Shown here: in pieces, positions 43,589 through 52,292 of the stretch
How positions within the stretch are numbered: position 1 is the first letter of the stretch
Layout of the letters: the number at the start of each line of letters is the position of its first letter
DNA from: Nitratiruptor tergarcus DSM 16512
GTDB lineage: Bacteria > Campylobacterota > Campylobacteria > Campylobacterales > Nitratiruptoraceae
Assembly (NCBI RefSeq): GCF_027946175.1
Contig: NZ_AP026671.1
Location: 372,001 to 436,000, forward strand
Direction of reading: 5' to 3'
DNA: 64,000 bases
Notes under the pieces: generated by a model
Databases searched by the model: none
Told to the model about the DNA's origin: nothing
What the model saw: the letters and a program-made list of their open reading frames with translations, nothing else
Made by a program: the position numbers and the translations under genes

Positions 43589-43798
43589 ATGATCTTCAAA
43601 AAAGAGTATCGCAACATCTATCTCGTCTCAGCGATTTTGGCTGCTTTTGTGCTCTTTATGATTGTGACTACTTACTGGGTTATCAAAGATGTAACTAGCA
43701 AACGCTCCTGTGTTAAGACCTGCTATGGTGAAAAAATGTTAAAATTAGAGCAAAAAAAGGGTATAGTTGGCACAGCGGGAGGTACGCTATCAGGATAG
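43589..43798 (+). CDS. Small single-span membrane protein
   Basis: The 69-residue product has a basic start (MIFKKEYRN), one membrane helix (IYLVSAILAAFVLFMIVTTYWVI), then a short tail with CVKTCYGEKM. I recognise no family. The ATG follows AAGGAGGCTCAG, a strong site; an earlier in-frame ATG (43553) has none. The 3' end overlaps the hydrolase gene by 32 bases. The tail cysteines would lie outside the membrane, where they could form a disulfide. Confidence 0.65.
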   Translation: MIFKKEYRNIYLVSAILAAFVLFMIVTTYWVIKDVTSKRSCVKTCYGEKMLKLEQKKGIVGTAGGTLSG

Positions 43799-44483
43799 AG
43801 ATTTTTCGATCTCCTATACAATAGAAGGGGAGGGTGAAGCTGCTATTATCCTGCATGGATGGGGCAGTAACAAAGAGATTATGCAAAGTGCCTTTAAAGG
43901 GTGCGATGAGTTTAGAAAGATCTATATAGATCTTCCTGGTTTTGGGAAGAGTTCTAATGATTATATTCTTACAACTGCAGATTATGCACAAATAGTAGAA
44001 ATCTTTTTAGATTCATTAAATATCCCGAAAAATATCGTTATTGGACACTCTTTTGGTGGTAAAGTGGCAACACTTTTAAAGCCAAAAATGCTTGTGCTAT
44101 TAAGCAGTGCTGGTATTGTAGAGCCAAAACCGCTGTATATACGCGCTAAAATTGCTCTTTTTAAACTTCTTAAACCCTTTGGAATAGGAAAATTGCGCAA
44201 TCTTTTCGTTGCACAGGATGCAAAAGGAATGAGTCAAAATATGTATGAAACTTTTAAAAATGTTGTCAATGAAGATTTTCGATCCTCTTTTGCTTCTTTT
44301 AATGGGAAAGCTCTCATTTTTTGGGGGAAAGATGATAAGGCAACCTCGCTGCAAAGTGGAAAAGAGATTGCAAAATTAATAAAAAACAGCTCTTTTTACC
44401 CGCTACAAGGCGACCACTACTTTTTTTTACACCAAGCCCCATTTATCTGCCAAACAATAAAGGAAGAGTATGAAAAATTGTAG
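43767..44483 (+). CDS. Alpha/beta hydrolase
   Basis: The 238-residue protein has the alpha/beta-hydrolase pattern AIILHGWGSNKE (oxyanion loop), the nucleophile elbow VIGHSFGGKVA with serine, LIFWGKDDKAT with the acid, and a late GDHYFF histidine. It is a small esterase- or peptidase-like enzyme of unknown substrate. The start is TTG, five bases after AAAGGG. It lies between ddl and murF, a place where I recall a similar hydrolase in Campylobacter, so a role in the cell wall is possible but unproven. Confidence 0.88.
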   Translation: MAQREVRYQDRDFSISYTIEGEGEAAIILHGWGSNKEIMQSAFKGCDEFRKIYIDLPGFGKSSNDYILTTADYAQIVEIFLDSLNIPKNIVIGHSFGGKVATLLKPKMLVLLSSAGIVEPKPLYIRAKIALFKLLKPFGIGKLRNLFVAQDAKGMSQNMYETFKNVVNEDFRSSFASFNGKALIFWGKDDKATSLQSGKEIAKLIKNSSFYPLQGDHYFFLHQAPFICQTIKEEYEKL

Positions 44484-44739
44484 ATGTATCGTTAAAGGGA
44501 GAGTGCAAGGAGTCTGGTTTCGCAGATTTACACAAAATATTGCTAATGAGCTTGGAATTAGTGGATGGGTAAGAAATCTTCCTGATGGAAGCGTAGAGGT
44601 AGAAGCAAGCGTGCCAGATGAGGTATATGAAGAGTTTTTGCAAGCACTCCATGAAGGACCCCCTTTGGCACGTGTTGATGAGGTAGTAGTTGAAGAGATA
44701 GAGCGCAGTTACAGTGGCGCATTTGAGGTTCGCAGATGA
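44470..44739 (+). CDS. acyP: Acylphosphatase
   Basis: The 89-residue protein matches acylphosphatases end to end: CIVKGRVQGVWFRRFTQNIA holds the phosphate-binding arginine and WFR block, and GWVRNLPDGSVEVEA holds the catalytic asparagine. It hydrolyses acyl phosphates such as carbamoyl phosphate. The ATG follows AAGGAAGAGT and overlaps the hydrolase gene; its stop overlaps the murF start by four bases. Confidence 0.96.
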   Translation: MKNCRCIVKGRVQGVWFRRFTQNIANELGISGWVRNLPDGSVEVEASVPDEVYEEFLQALHEGPPLARVDEVVVEEIERSYSGAFEVRR

Positions 44740-46157
44740 GTTGGATTCATCTCTTTGGCCATATCCTTTTTGTTCTGCTATTGGGTTACTATCTTATTAC
44801 CAATCTGCAATGGTACAACTACAAACTTTCTCGTATTCTCTTGCATCACCATGCACCTTACCAGCATATCCTCTTTTTTTTGCTACCACTTTTTGGGTAT
44901 CTTGCTTTACGTGAATGGGTATTGGCTCTCGATCTTGTCTATGGTGCAGTATTCTATTTTTGGCAAAGAAAACTGGATAAAAAACTTGTTTTTACTTCTC
45001 GCGTAAAGCGCTTTTTTGTATTGCTTTTTCTTTTTACCCTTGTTTTAGATATGCTTTTTATGATTAAAGGTATAAAGCTCTACAGCACACTTTTGCCTCT
45101 AGCTGTGACTCTTTTGGTATCAAATATCATCGAAAAATATCTTTTTATGATTTTTTATAAAGAGGCAAAAAAGAAACTAAAAAAGATCGATCCAATCATT
45201 GTGGCTATTACTGCAAGTTACGGAAAAACAAGTATAAAAAATTTCTTGACACAAATTTTACAAGATAATTACCGCGTCTATAAAACACCAAGAAGTGTCA
45301 ATACACTTGCAGGGATAATGAAAGATATTAATGAGTCGCTACCAGAAGATACACAGATTTATATCGTAGAGGCGGGAGCAAGGGAGCGGGGCGATATCGC
45401 TTCTATTGCAAAACTAATAGAGCATCAGTATGCGATAATTGGAAAGATCGGCGAGCAGCACATTGAGTATTTTCAATCTCTTGAAAATATTATACTTACA
45501 AAACTAGAAATTTTACTCTCAAAAAGACTTAAAAAGGCTTTTATTTGGGATGGTTTAGAGATAAAAGATGATGAAAAGTTTGTAAAATATGGAAAAAATA
45601 TCAAAAATATTCAAGCAGATCTTGAAGGCGTGAGCTGGGGTGTAGAACTTGATGGAAAAGAGTACCATTTTTTTGCTCCTGTGTTAGGTGATTTTAATGC
45701 ACTCAATATCACTGCAGCTATTTTAGCAGCGCGTGAAATCGGGCTAGATATGGAAATTATTCAAAAAAGAGTACGCCATCTCAAACCAGTGGAGCATAGA
45801 CTGCAAAAGATAGAAGCTGGCGGGAAGCTCATAATTGATGATAGTTTCAATGGGAATTTGGAGGGAATGGTAAGCTCTTATGAGCTTGTAAAAGGTTATC
45901 CGGGAAGAAAGGTAATAGTAACTCCCGGTATTGTTGAGAGTACTCCACAAGCCAATGAAAAATTGGCACGAAAAATTAATGAAGTTTTCGATCTTGTAAT
46001 CATTACAGGAAAACTCAATAGAGAAATTTTAGACAAAGCTATTACAAAGAAGAAAATTTTACTCGATGATAAGCAGATGTTACAAAATGTATTGGCAGAG
46101 TCAACAAAGGCAGGAGATTTGATACTCTTTAGTAATGATACACCAGCTTTTATGTAA
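44736..46157 (+). CDS. murF: MurF-type Mur ligase with N-terminal membrane domain
   Basis: Residues 1-140 form about four membrane segments, then a Mur ligase core follows: ITASYGKTSIKNFL (P-loop), SVNTLAGIMKDI, IYIVEAGARERGDI, HLKPVEHRLQKIE and LIIDDSFNGNLEGM. MurF adds D-Ala-D-Ala to UDP-MurNAc-tripeptide. The canonical soluble N-terminal domain of E. coli MurF is replaced by the membrane part, as I recall for Campylobacter and Helicobacter. ddl in the same operon supports the assignment. A related amide ligase on another substrate is the alternative. Confidence 0.85.
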   Translation: MSWIHLFGHILFVLLLGYYLITNLQWYNYKLSRILLHHHAPYQHILFFLLPLFGYLALREWVLALDLVYGAVFYFWQRKLDKKLVFTSRVKRFFVLLFLFTLVLDMLFMIKGIKLYSTLLPLAVTLLVSNIIEKYLFMIFYKEAKKKLKKIDPIIVAITASYGKTSIKNFLTQILQDNYRVYKTPRSVNTLAGIMKDINESLPEDTQIYIVEAGARERGDIASIAKLIEHQYAIIGKIGEQHIEYFQSLENIILTKLEILLSKRLKKAFIWDGLEIKDDEKFVKYGKNIKNIQADLEGVSWGVELDGKEYHFFAPVLGDFNALNITAAILAAREIGLDMEIIQKRVRHLKPVEHRLQKIEAGGKLIIDDSFNGNLEGMVSSYELVKGYPGRKVIVTPGIVESTPQANEKLARKINEVFDLVIITGKLNREILDKAITKKKILLDDKQMLQNVLAESTKAGDLILFSNDTPAFM

Positions 46158-46165
46158 GGAAATAG

Positions 46166-46282
46166 ATGCAAGAACTTAAAGAGTTTGGACTTGAATTTTT
46201 AGCTATTGTGGCACTTGTGTTTATTGTTGTACTTTTACAAAAGATTTTTGAGTATTACTTCAAAAGGAAGATGGGTGAATAA
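46166..46282 (+). CDS. Small membrane protein (38 aa) preceding the TRAP permease
   Basis: A short frame begins at an ATG preceded by AAGGAAATAG and encodes MQELKEFGLEF, then a single hydrophobic helix (LAIVALVFIVVLLQKIFEYYF) and a basic KRKMGE tail. Its stop overlaps the GTG start of the TRAP permease by eight bases, so it likely serves coupled translation or is a small subunit. Too short for a family call, but the ribosome site and the overlap make it credible. Confidence 0.6.
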   Translation: MQELKEFGLEFLAIVALVFIVVLLQKIFEYYFKRKMGE

Positions 46283-48122
46283 GATCTCCTACTATATCGA
46301 TAAAATCAATACATTTTTTGGAGGGGTAAGTGCATTTTTCTCCTTTTTATTAGCCTTTTTAGTATTTTACGATGCATCGATGCGCTACCTCTTTCATGAG
46401 GGTTCCATTGCACTACAAGAGCTTGAGTGGTACTTTTTTGATCTTACTTTTTTGCTCAGTGCTGGGTATGCACTCAAACATGATAAGCATGTGAGAGTTG
46501 ATATTTTTTATGAGAAGTTCTCTCCAAAAACTAAAGCTACTATCGCTTTTTTGGATAATTTACTCCTCATTGTACCTTTGGCATTGCTTATTCTTTGGTA
46601 TGGGTACGGTTTTACATTGCAAAGTTTTATGCAAAACGAGGCTTCTAGTGATCCTGGAGGATTGCAACACCGCTGGATTATTAAAGCGATGATAGTTCTC
46701 TTTGCATTTTTGCTGCTTTTACAGGCAATCAGTGAAATGATAAAACATTGGAGTCATATAGATAAAAAGTGGCTTGTAGCAGTGCCCGCAGTAGGTATTG
46801 CAATTGCACTTTTACACTATCTTGATTTTTACTATTTTCTCCATCCTGCTATTTTAATGTTTGCGCTATCTCTTATTCTTTTGATGATTGGTTTTCGTGT
46901 AGCATTTGTTTTTGCAGGTGCTGCGATTGTTTTTGCACTGATTGATGCAGACTTGAGTCTGAATCTTTTTAATCTCTTTCCAATGCGCATATATGGCATT
47001 ATGCAAAACTTTACGCTCATGGCAGTACCACTTTTTATTTTGATGGGGCTCATTTTAGAAAAGAGTAACATTGCAAGAAAGCTTCTAGAAAATCTTGGAG
47101 CATTGTTTGGAGAGGTGCGAGGAGGACTTGCTGTAGGAGTTGTGATAGTAGGAGCAATTTTGGCAGCTGCTACAGGTATTGTGGGTGCAAGTGTAGTGAT
47201 GATGAGCGTGATTACGCTTCCAGTAATGCTTAAATATGGGTATGACAAGTCACTTGCTAGCGGAACGATAGCAGCAAGCGGGACATTGGGGCAAATAATT
47301 CCTCCCTCTATTGTATTGATTGTGTTGGGAGATGTTTTGAGTGTGAGTGTGGGAGATCTCTTCCGCAGTGCAGTTGTGCCGGGACTTTTATTGGTAGCAG
47401 TCTATATTTTTTATATTTTACTCTTTGCACTCTTCAAACCACAATCTGCACCTCCGGTAAAATTAGAGCGAAAGCCTTCACTTAAAGAGATTCTCTTCTC
47501 TTTACTTCCTGCTATACTCTTAATTGTTGCAGTACTAGGATCTATTTTTGCAGGTATTGCAACTCCTACAGAGTCTGCCGCAATGGGTGTGGTTGGTGCT
47601 TTGGTTTTGGCATTTTTCAGTGGCAGTCTCAGTTTTTCAATGCTGCGCTATGTGAGTTTAGAGACAGTTAAACTAAGTGCTATGATTTTTACCATTTTGA
47701 TTGGTGCTACTGCTTTTAGTCTTGTTTTTAACGAAATTGGTGGGGAAGAGCTAGTGCATGACTTCTTTAGTTACCAAATAGGATCTCCAGAACTTTTCAT
47801 TTTTATAGCAATGGCAAGTATCTTTTTGCTTGGATTTTTTATTGATTTTGTGGAGATCTGTTTTGTTGTCATACCGCTTTTTGTACCTGTAATCAAAACC
47901 TTTGGTATAGATCCAATATGGTTTGGCATACTTGTGGCTCTCAATTTACAAGCATCTTTTTTAACGCCACCATTCGGGTTTGCACTCTTTTATCTCAAAG
48001 GGAGTGCCGGTAAACTTGTAACAACAAAAGAGATCTATAGAGGTGTTTTGCCATTTATTGCTTTGCAGATTCTCATCCTTATAATTATCTATCTCTTTCC
48101 AAATCTCATAAAGGTGTTTTAA
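46275..48122 (+). CDS. TRAP transporter, fused small (DctQ) and large (DctM) permease subunits
   Basis: The 615-residue protein joins a four-helix DctQ-like part (about residues 1-175, with YDASMRYLFHEGS and ELEWYFFDLTFLLSAGYALKHDKHVRVD) to a DctM part. The latter has FTLMAVPLFILMGLILE, GGLAVGVVIVGAILAAATGIVGAS and the repeat-like AASGTLGQIIPPSIVLIVLG and TPTESAAMGVVGA. TRAP systems import organic acids using the sodium gradient and a DctP binding protein. No DctP is present in this window, so substrate is unknown. The start is GTG after AAGGAAG. The end overlaps the HIT gene by one base. Confidence 0.93.
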   Translation: MNKISYYIDKINTFFGGVSAFFSFLLAFLVFYDASMRYLFHEGSIALQELEWYFFDLTFLLSAGYALKHDKHVRVDIFYEKFSPKTKATIAFLDNLLLIVPLALLILWYGYGFTLQSFMQNEASSDPGGLQHRWIIKAMIVLFAFLLLLQAISEMIKHWSHIDKKWLVAVPAVGIAIALLHYLDFYYFLHPAILMFALSLILLMIGFRVAFVFAGAAIVFALIDADLSLNLFNLFPMRIYGIMQNFTLMAVPLFILMGLILEKSNIARKLLENLGALFGEVRGGLAVGVVIVGAILAAATGIVGASVVMMSVITLPVMLKYGYDKSLASGTIAASGTLGQIIPPSIVLIVLGDVLSVSVGDLFRSAVVPGLLLVAVYIFYILLFALFKPQSAPPVKLERKPSLKEILFSLLPAILLIVAVLGSIFAGIATPTESAAMGVVGALVLAFFSGSLSFSMLRYVSLETVKLSAMIFTILIGATAFSLVFNEIGGEELVHDFFSYQIGSPELFIFIAMASIFLLGFFIDFVEICFVVIPLFVPVIKTFGIDPIWFGILVALNLQASFLTPPFGFALFYLKGSAGKLVTTKEIYRGVLPFIALQILILIIIYLFPNLIKVF

Positions 48123-48619
48123 TGCGCAAAATTTTGTATGCTCCTTGGCGTAGTGAGTATGTGACAGGCAAAAAAATAGAAGGGTGTGTCTTTTGTTATA
48201 TTGTAGAGCATCCTAAGGAAGATGAGGAGTTGGGAGTACTTTATAGAGCCGAAAACTCTTTTGCTGTGATGAATAAGTATCCCTATTCACCAGGCCACTT
48301 TATGATAATTCCAAACCGCCATATAGATAATCTCGAAAATCTTGAAGAGGATGTATGGCTTGAAATTGCAAAACTTGCAAAAAGAGGGGTGAAACTTTTA
48401 AAAGATGTTTTGGGTGCAGAAGGGGTGAATATGGGTATGAATCTTGGTGCTGCTGCAGGAGCTGGTATTGCTGAACATATCCATCTGCATCTAGTACCGA
48501 GGTGGCAAAGAGATACAAATTTTATCACTACAATTGCCGAGACGAGAGTCTATAGCACCGATTTTTTCAAAATTTATCAAAAGCTGCGTGAATATGCAAA
48601 GGAGTACTTTGAAGGGTAG
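48122..48619 (+). CDS. HIT family nucleotide hydrolase
   Basis: The 165-residue protein has the histidine triad HIHLHLVPRW (HxHxH) and CVFCYIVEHP, a likely zinc-binding CxxC near the N-terminus. VMNKYPYSPGHFMIIPNRHI is the usual substrate-binding strand region. It resembles the Ap4A-hydrolase/phosphorylase branch of HIT proteins. It probably cleaves dinucleoside polyphosphates or adenylylated molecules. It lies between the TRAP permease and a dCTPase-like gene. Confidence 0.92.
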   Translation: MRKILYAPWRSEYVTGKKIEGCVFCYIVEHPKEDEELGVLYRAENSFAVMNKYPYSPGHFMIIPNRHIDNLENLEEDVWLEIAKLAKRGVKLLKDVLGAEGVNMGMNLGAAAGAGIAEHIHLHLVPRWQRDTNFITTIAETRVYSTDFFKIYQKLREYAKEYFEG

Positions 48620-48950
48620 TCTGTATGAGCTGCAAAAGATGCTCGATGAGTTTATAGCGCAAAGGGAGTGGCAAAAGTATCATACACCCAAAAATCTCTC
48701 CATGAGTGTAGCGATAGAGGCAGCGGAACTCATGGAACACTTTCAATGGTGTGATAAAAGAGCTGATCAGTTTAGTAGCGAAGAAAAAGAGGAGATTGCT
48801 GAAGAGATGGCAGATGTACTGCACTATCTTTTACGTTTAGCAACTGTGCTTGAAATTGATCTCTATGAAGCCTCACGAAGGAAAATTGCTAAAAATCAAA
48901 AAAGATTTCCGATTGATAAAGCAAAAAATATGAAAAAAAGTGGATGTTAG
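48609..48950 (+). CDS. MazG-like dCTP pyrophosphatase family protein (RS21-C6 type)
   Basis: The 113-residue all-alpha protein has the metal-binding helices of the MazG superfamily: SMSVAIEAAELMEHFQW and EIAEEMADVLHYLLRLATVL give the ExxE and ExxD patterns. The W after the first helix is typical of RS21-C6 enzymes, which hydrolyse modified or free dCTP and similar nucleotides. The TTG at 48609, four bases after AAGGAG, is preferred; an in-frame ATG five codons earlier lacks a ribosome site. It overlaps the HIT gene, another housekeeping nucleotide hydrolase. Confidence 0.88.
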   Translation: MKGSLYELQKMLDEFIAQREWQKYHTPKNLSMSVAIEAAELMEHFQWCDKRADQFSSEEKEEIAEEMADVLHYLLRLATVLEIDLYEASRRKIAKNQKRFPIDKAKNMKKSGC

Positions 48951-48974
48951 CTATAATGACAAAAAGGAGCTACG

Positions 48975-49736
48975 ATGTTAGAGCACTCTAATAAAACAGC
49001 CATAAATGCTGCATGGTCTTTTTTCAAAGGTAATTATGCTCTCAATTTTGCTGCTATTGCGATTTTGATAGTTCTTAATCTTTTGGGTATGATTCCTGTT
49101 ATTGGGATGCTTTTTATCTTTGCATACTCAATTGTAAGTTTGGCAGTACAGATCTATTTTGGAAGGGCTGTTGCAAAAGTAAATGATCCGCAAGATCTTG
49201 CAGATATAGCCGCCCAGACAAAAATCGGTGATCTTCTCACAACCTATTTACAAACTGCAGCAGGAGCATTCTTAGGTTTTTTTCTTATCTTTTTGCTATT
49301 CTCTTTTCTCTTTGGTATAGCTATTTCAATGTCTATTGATGTAGAGCAGTTGCAAAATGGTATGATGAGTCAAGCGCAGATGATAACTATGATGAGTAGT
49401 GGAGGAGCAGTTGGATTGCTTCTTTTGGTTATTGCTGCTTTTTTCTTCTATTTTGCTCCTGGAGTATTGGGTGAGATTATTAAAACAGATGATTTTACAG
49501 AAGCTTTTAAGAAGAGCTTTTGGATATTTTCGCCTAGCTTTTGGAAACGCTGTTTTAACAAAGAGTATTTTGTTTTGATATTTATATGGTCACTTATTTT
49601 GATTGGTGTTGGTATTGTAATGGTATTGATGGCAAGTTCTATTATTTTACTTCCTGTTGTACTTGTCATAGCTTACATTGTCAGTCTTTATAATGCAGCT
49701 ATCTATGTATTTGCTGCAGATTTAGCCAAGGAATGA
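48975..49736 (+). CDS. Polytopic membrane protein (hypothetical)
   Basis: The 253-residue product has about five membrane helices, including AAIAILIVLNLLGMIP, AGAFLGFFLIFLLFSFLFG and LLLLVIAAFFFYFAPGVLGE. A conserved-looking FKKSFWIFSPSFWKRCFNKEYF segment precedes the last two. The layout resembles the DUF4013/glycerophosphoryl-diester-like membrane proteins, but I cannot name the family with confidence. The ATG follows AAAAGGAGCTACG. It converges with the aminotransferase gene, overlapping it by 15 bases. Confidence 0.75.
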   Translation: MLEHSNKTAINAAWSFFKGNYALNFAAIAILIVLNLLGMIPVIGMLFIFAYSIVSLAVQIYFGRAVAKVNDPQDLADIAAQTKIGDLLTTYLQTAAGAFLGFFLIFLLFSFLFGIAISMSIDVEQLQNGMMSQAQMITMMSSGGAVGLLLLVIAAFFFYFAPGVLGEIIKTDDFTEAFKKSFWIFSPSFWKRCFNKEYFVLIFIWSLILIGVGIVMVLMASSIILLPVVLVIAYIVSLYNAAIYVFAADLAKE

Positions 49737-50834
49737 TTTGAGGCGTTTAACGCCTTGCTCCATCTGCTCGATAGATTTGGTGTACGCAAATCTTACAAAC
49801 TTTTGGGTATTGTTATAGCCAAAGTCTATACCGGGTGTGATTGCAACATGTGTTTTTTGTAAGAGATCATGAGCAAAATGGAGTGCATTATCGCTATATT
49901 TACTTATATCAGCCCAGATATAGAAGGCTCCTTGCGGCTTTTGTGGGATATAGAAAAGTTTGGAAAGTTCTTGGTATAAATAGTCTCTCCTTTTACGATA
50001 TGTCAATGTAACGGATGCAAGATACTCCTCATCAAAAGCTTCCAATGCTGCATATTGGCTCAGTGTCGGTGCAGCTATAAAGATATTTTGCGCAATTTCT
50101 ACTGCTTTTTTGCGCAATTTTGATGGAACAATTATCCAGCCTATTCTCATCCCTGGCATGCAAAAATATTTTGAAAATCCATTTATGACAATAGCTTCTT
50201 CATTGAAAGCAAGAGCAGTTGTAGTGTTTGCATCGTATATGAGGCCATGATAGAGCTCGTCACTAATAAGTATAATATTTTTGTGTAAGCAGTATGTGCA
50301 AAGATCTTTCAAGAGATCTATTTCATAAACATTGCCACTAGGATTTGCTGGATTGGAGATTTGCAGTGCATGAGGTCTATTTTTGTGTAGATGCTCTGGT
50401 GTGATGCAGTAGCTTGTTAAACTATCAACAGGGATAAATCTTGGCTCTATTCCTAGAATGTAGGCAAAATTTTTATAAGAAGGATAGCCTGGATCGCTAA
50501 ATGCCAAAGAGTTACCAAAATCGAGCGTCAATGCATATGCAAGCATAAATGCTCCGCTGGTTCCAGGAGTGATGAGAATATTTTCAGGATTAATGAAGAC
50601 GCTGTATCTTTTTTGATAAAAATCTGCAATTTTTTGACGAAGTGCAGGCAACCCTTCAGAAATAGTATAAGAAAATCGATAATTATCCAGTGCACATTTT
50701 GCAGCCTCTACTACACCAGGTGGTGGAGGAAGATCTGGTTCGCCTATTTCAAAATGGATGGCATCTTTATATTTTGATGCCTCTTTGGCAATTGCCATGA
50801 CCATAAAAGGTGTGAGATTTTTTACTCTTTGCAT
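49722..50834 (-). CDS. Class I/II PLP-dependent aminotransferase
   Basis: The 370-residue enzyme shows the fold type I pattern: HFEIGEPDLPPPP near the N-terminus, TPGTSGAFMLAYAL for cofactor phosphate, ISNPANPSGNVY, LISDELYHGLIY (aspartate to the pyridine nitrogen), and INGFSKYFCMPGMRIGWI with the Schiff-base lysine. It is close to aspartate/aromatic aminotransferases of subgroup I-gamma; the amino donor is not certain. It is read alone, divergent from the thiamine-binding-like gene. Confidence 0.92.
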   Translation of the reverse strand: MQRVKNLTPFMVMAIAKEASKYKDAIHFEIGEPDLPPPPGVVEAAKCALDNYRFSYTISEGLPALRQKIADFYQKRYSVFINPENILITPGTSGAFMLAYALTLDFGNSLAFSDPGYPSYKNFAYILGIEPRFIPVDSLTSYCITPEHLHKNRPHALQISNPANPSGNVYEIDLLKDLCTYCLHKNIILISDELYHGLIYDANTTTALAFNEEAIVINGFSKYFCMPGMRIGWIIVPSKLRKKAVEIAQNIFIAAPTLSQYAALEAFDEEYLASVTLTYRKRRDYLYQELSKLFYIPQKPQGAFYIWADISKYSDNALHFAHDLLQKTHVAITPGIDFGYNNTQKFVRFAYTKSIEQMEQGVKRLKSFLG

Positions 50835-50873
50835 ATTTTTTCCTTTATGAAATTATAGAAAAAGGGAGCTTAA

Positions 50874-51182
50874 ATGAGTGTATTAATGGAGATTGCAATG
50901 TTTCCAACAGATGTAGGAGAGAGCAAAAGCAAGTATGTAGCTGAGGTATTAAAGGTGATTGAGGAGAGTGGACTTCCTTATCAACTTACTCCTATGGCTA
51001 CTATTGTAGAGGGTAAGAGTGTTGAGGAAGTAATAAATCTTATTCCACAGATGTATGCAGCATTAGAGAAAATGGGTGTTGGAAGAGTCTATAGTGTTGT
51101 GAAGTTTGATATTCGACCTGACAAAGAGAATCGTTTACAACAAAAGATTGAGTCTGTACAAAAACATCTTTCTCAAGGATAG
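50874..51182 (+). CDS. MTH1187/YkoF-type thiamine-binding protein (UPF0045)
   Basis: The 102-residue protein has the UPF0045 ferredoxin-like fold: VLMEIAMFPTDVGESKSKYVAEVLKVI, then LTPMATIVEGKSVEEVINLI and RVYSVVKFDIRPDK. Members bind thiamine or hydroxymethylpyrimidine derivatives, or are of unknown use. GGGAGCTTAA precedes the ATG. A small lipoprotein gene follows 20 bases later on the same strand. Confidence 0.93.
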   Translation: MSVLMEIAMFPTDVGESKSKYVAEVLKVIEESGLPYQLTPMATIVEGKSVEEVINLIPQMYAALEKMGVGRVYSVVKFDIRPDKENRLQQKIESVQKHLSQG

Positions 51183-51202
51183 TTAATATGTAAGGAATAG
51201 TA

Positions 51203-51382
51203 ATGAAAAAATTGCTTGTATCTCTAGTTATTGTATTGATGTTTAGTGGTTGTGGCATTGGCTCAATTGTGGCAGCACCTTTTAAAGTAACAGGTGCTGT
51301 GGTAAATATAGTTGCGCCACAAGCTGTAGGAAATACCATTGCAGGAGTGGGTGATGTAGCTGAAGATGCTATTCCTTTTTGA
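51203..51382 (+). CDS. Small lipoprotein (59 aa)
   Basis: The product begins MKKLLVSLVIVLMFSGCG, a lipoprotein signal with lipobox F-S-G-C at residues 14-17, then a short hydrophobic glycine/alanine/valine-rich body (VAAPFKVTGAVVNIVAPQAVG). The ATG follows TAAGGAATAGTA. Its last 14 bases overlap the end of convergent pdxA. Similar tiny lipoproteins occur in many Gram-negatives; function unknown. Confidence 0.8.
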   Translation: MKKLLVSLVIVLMFSGCGIGSIVAAPFKVTGAVVNIVAPQAVGNTIAGVGDVAEDAIPF

Positions 51383-52292
51383 GATGTGAAATCGCATACT
51401 GGCAGGCGTTAAGGTAGCTGGTGTTGTTGGCGAGATTTCTATAGGCTATATCAAATGCGGTACCGTGGTCTACTGATGTACGTAAAATTGGTAAATTGAG
51501 GCTTACATTGATGCTCTCATCAAAATAGAGCGCTTTGAGTGGTGCGAGTCCTTGATCATGATACATCGCTACAATATGTGTGAGATTTTTGCGAAAATTT
51601 GGTGTGAAGGCAATATCTGGAACAACTGGACCAAAGAAGATCTTTGTACTCAAAGCTTTATTTGCATCTTTTATCGCTTGCGTGATAATTTTTTCTTCAT
51701 CTCCTAAAACGCCATTATCACCGGCATGAGGATTGAGCCCAAGGACTGCAATAGGTAATGCAGGCTGAGTCTCTTTGTAAAGTGTTACAAGAAATTTTTT
51801 TAGTTTCTTTGTTTTAATTTCTTTTGGTACTTTTTTGAGTGGAATATGCTCAGTAAAGAGGGCTACAAAGAGTTTTTCGCACCCAAGCATCATAATAGCA
51901 TCTTTTTTGAAGCGTTTGCGGAGGTAGTCAGTATGCCCTTTATATGCTATGCTAGCTTTTTTCCAGGCTTCCTTATTAATAGGAAGTGTGACAAGGGCAT
52001 CACAAATACCGCTATATGTAAATTCTACAGCTTTTTGGAAAGAGCGGAAACTATACTGACCACTTTTTTTGCTAACTTTTCCAGGTTTTATTGTAAAATT
52101 ACCATCAATATATTCTACTTCCATATCTTTTGGCAAAGAGAGTCCAAGTAAATCCGCAGCTTGTTCGAGCATATCTTTGTTAGTAAAATAGAGAGGCTGG
52201 CACCACTTTTTTATCTCATCATGAGATTTTATCGCAATTTCAGCCCCAATGCCATTGAGATCTCCTATACTAATTGCAATTACGGGTTTCAC
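51369..52292 (-). CDS. pdxA: 4-hydroxythreonine-4-phosphate dehydrogenase
   Basis: The 307-residue enzyme oxidises 4-phosphohydroxy-threonine in pyridoxine 5'-phosphate synthesis. [19 protein letters not shown] is the N-terminal block, AYKGHTDYLRKRF carries one metal histidine, LNPHAGDNGVLGDEE another, and AMYHDQGLAPLKAL plus VDHGTAFDIAYR complete the active site. It overlaps pdxJ by 23 bases, so both steps leading to pyridoxine phosphate are made together. Confidence 0.97.
   Translation of the reverse strand: MKPVIAISIGDLNGIGAEIAIKSHDEIKKWCQPLYFTNKDMLEQAADLLGLSLPKDMEVEYIDGNFTIKPGKVSKKSGQYSFRSFQKAVEFTYSGICDALVTLPINKEAWKKASIAYKGHTDYLRKRFKKDAIMMLGCEKLFVALFTEHIPLKKVPKEIKTKKLKKFLVTLYKETQPALPIAVLGLNPHAGDNGVLGDEEKIITQAIKDANKALSTKIFFGPVVPDIAFTPNFRKNLTHIVAMYHDQGLAPLKALYFDESINVSLNLPILRTSVDHGTAFDIAYRNLANNTSYLNACQYAISHLKKE

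Noticed and set aside
43589-44483. Toxin-antitoxin pair
   Set aside because: The second gene is a clear alpha/beta hydrolase and the first a membrane protein with no toxin features.
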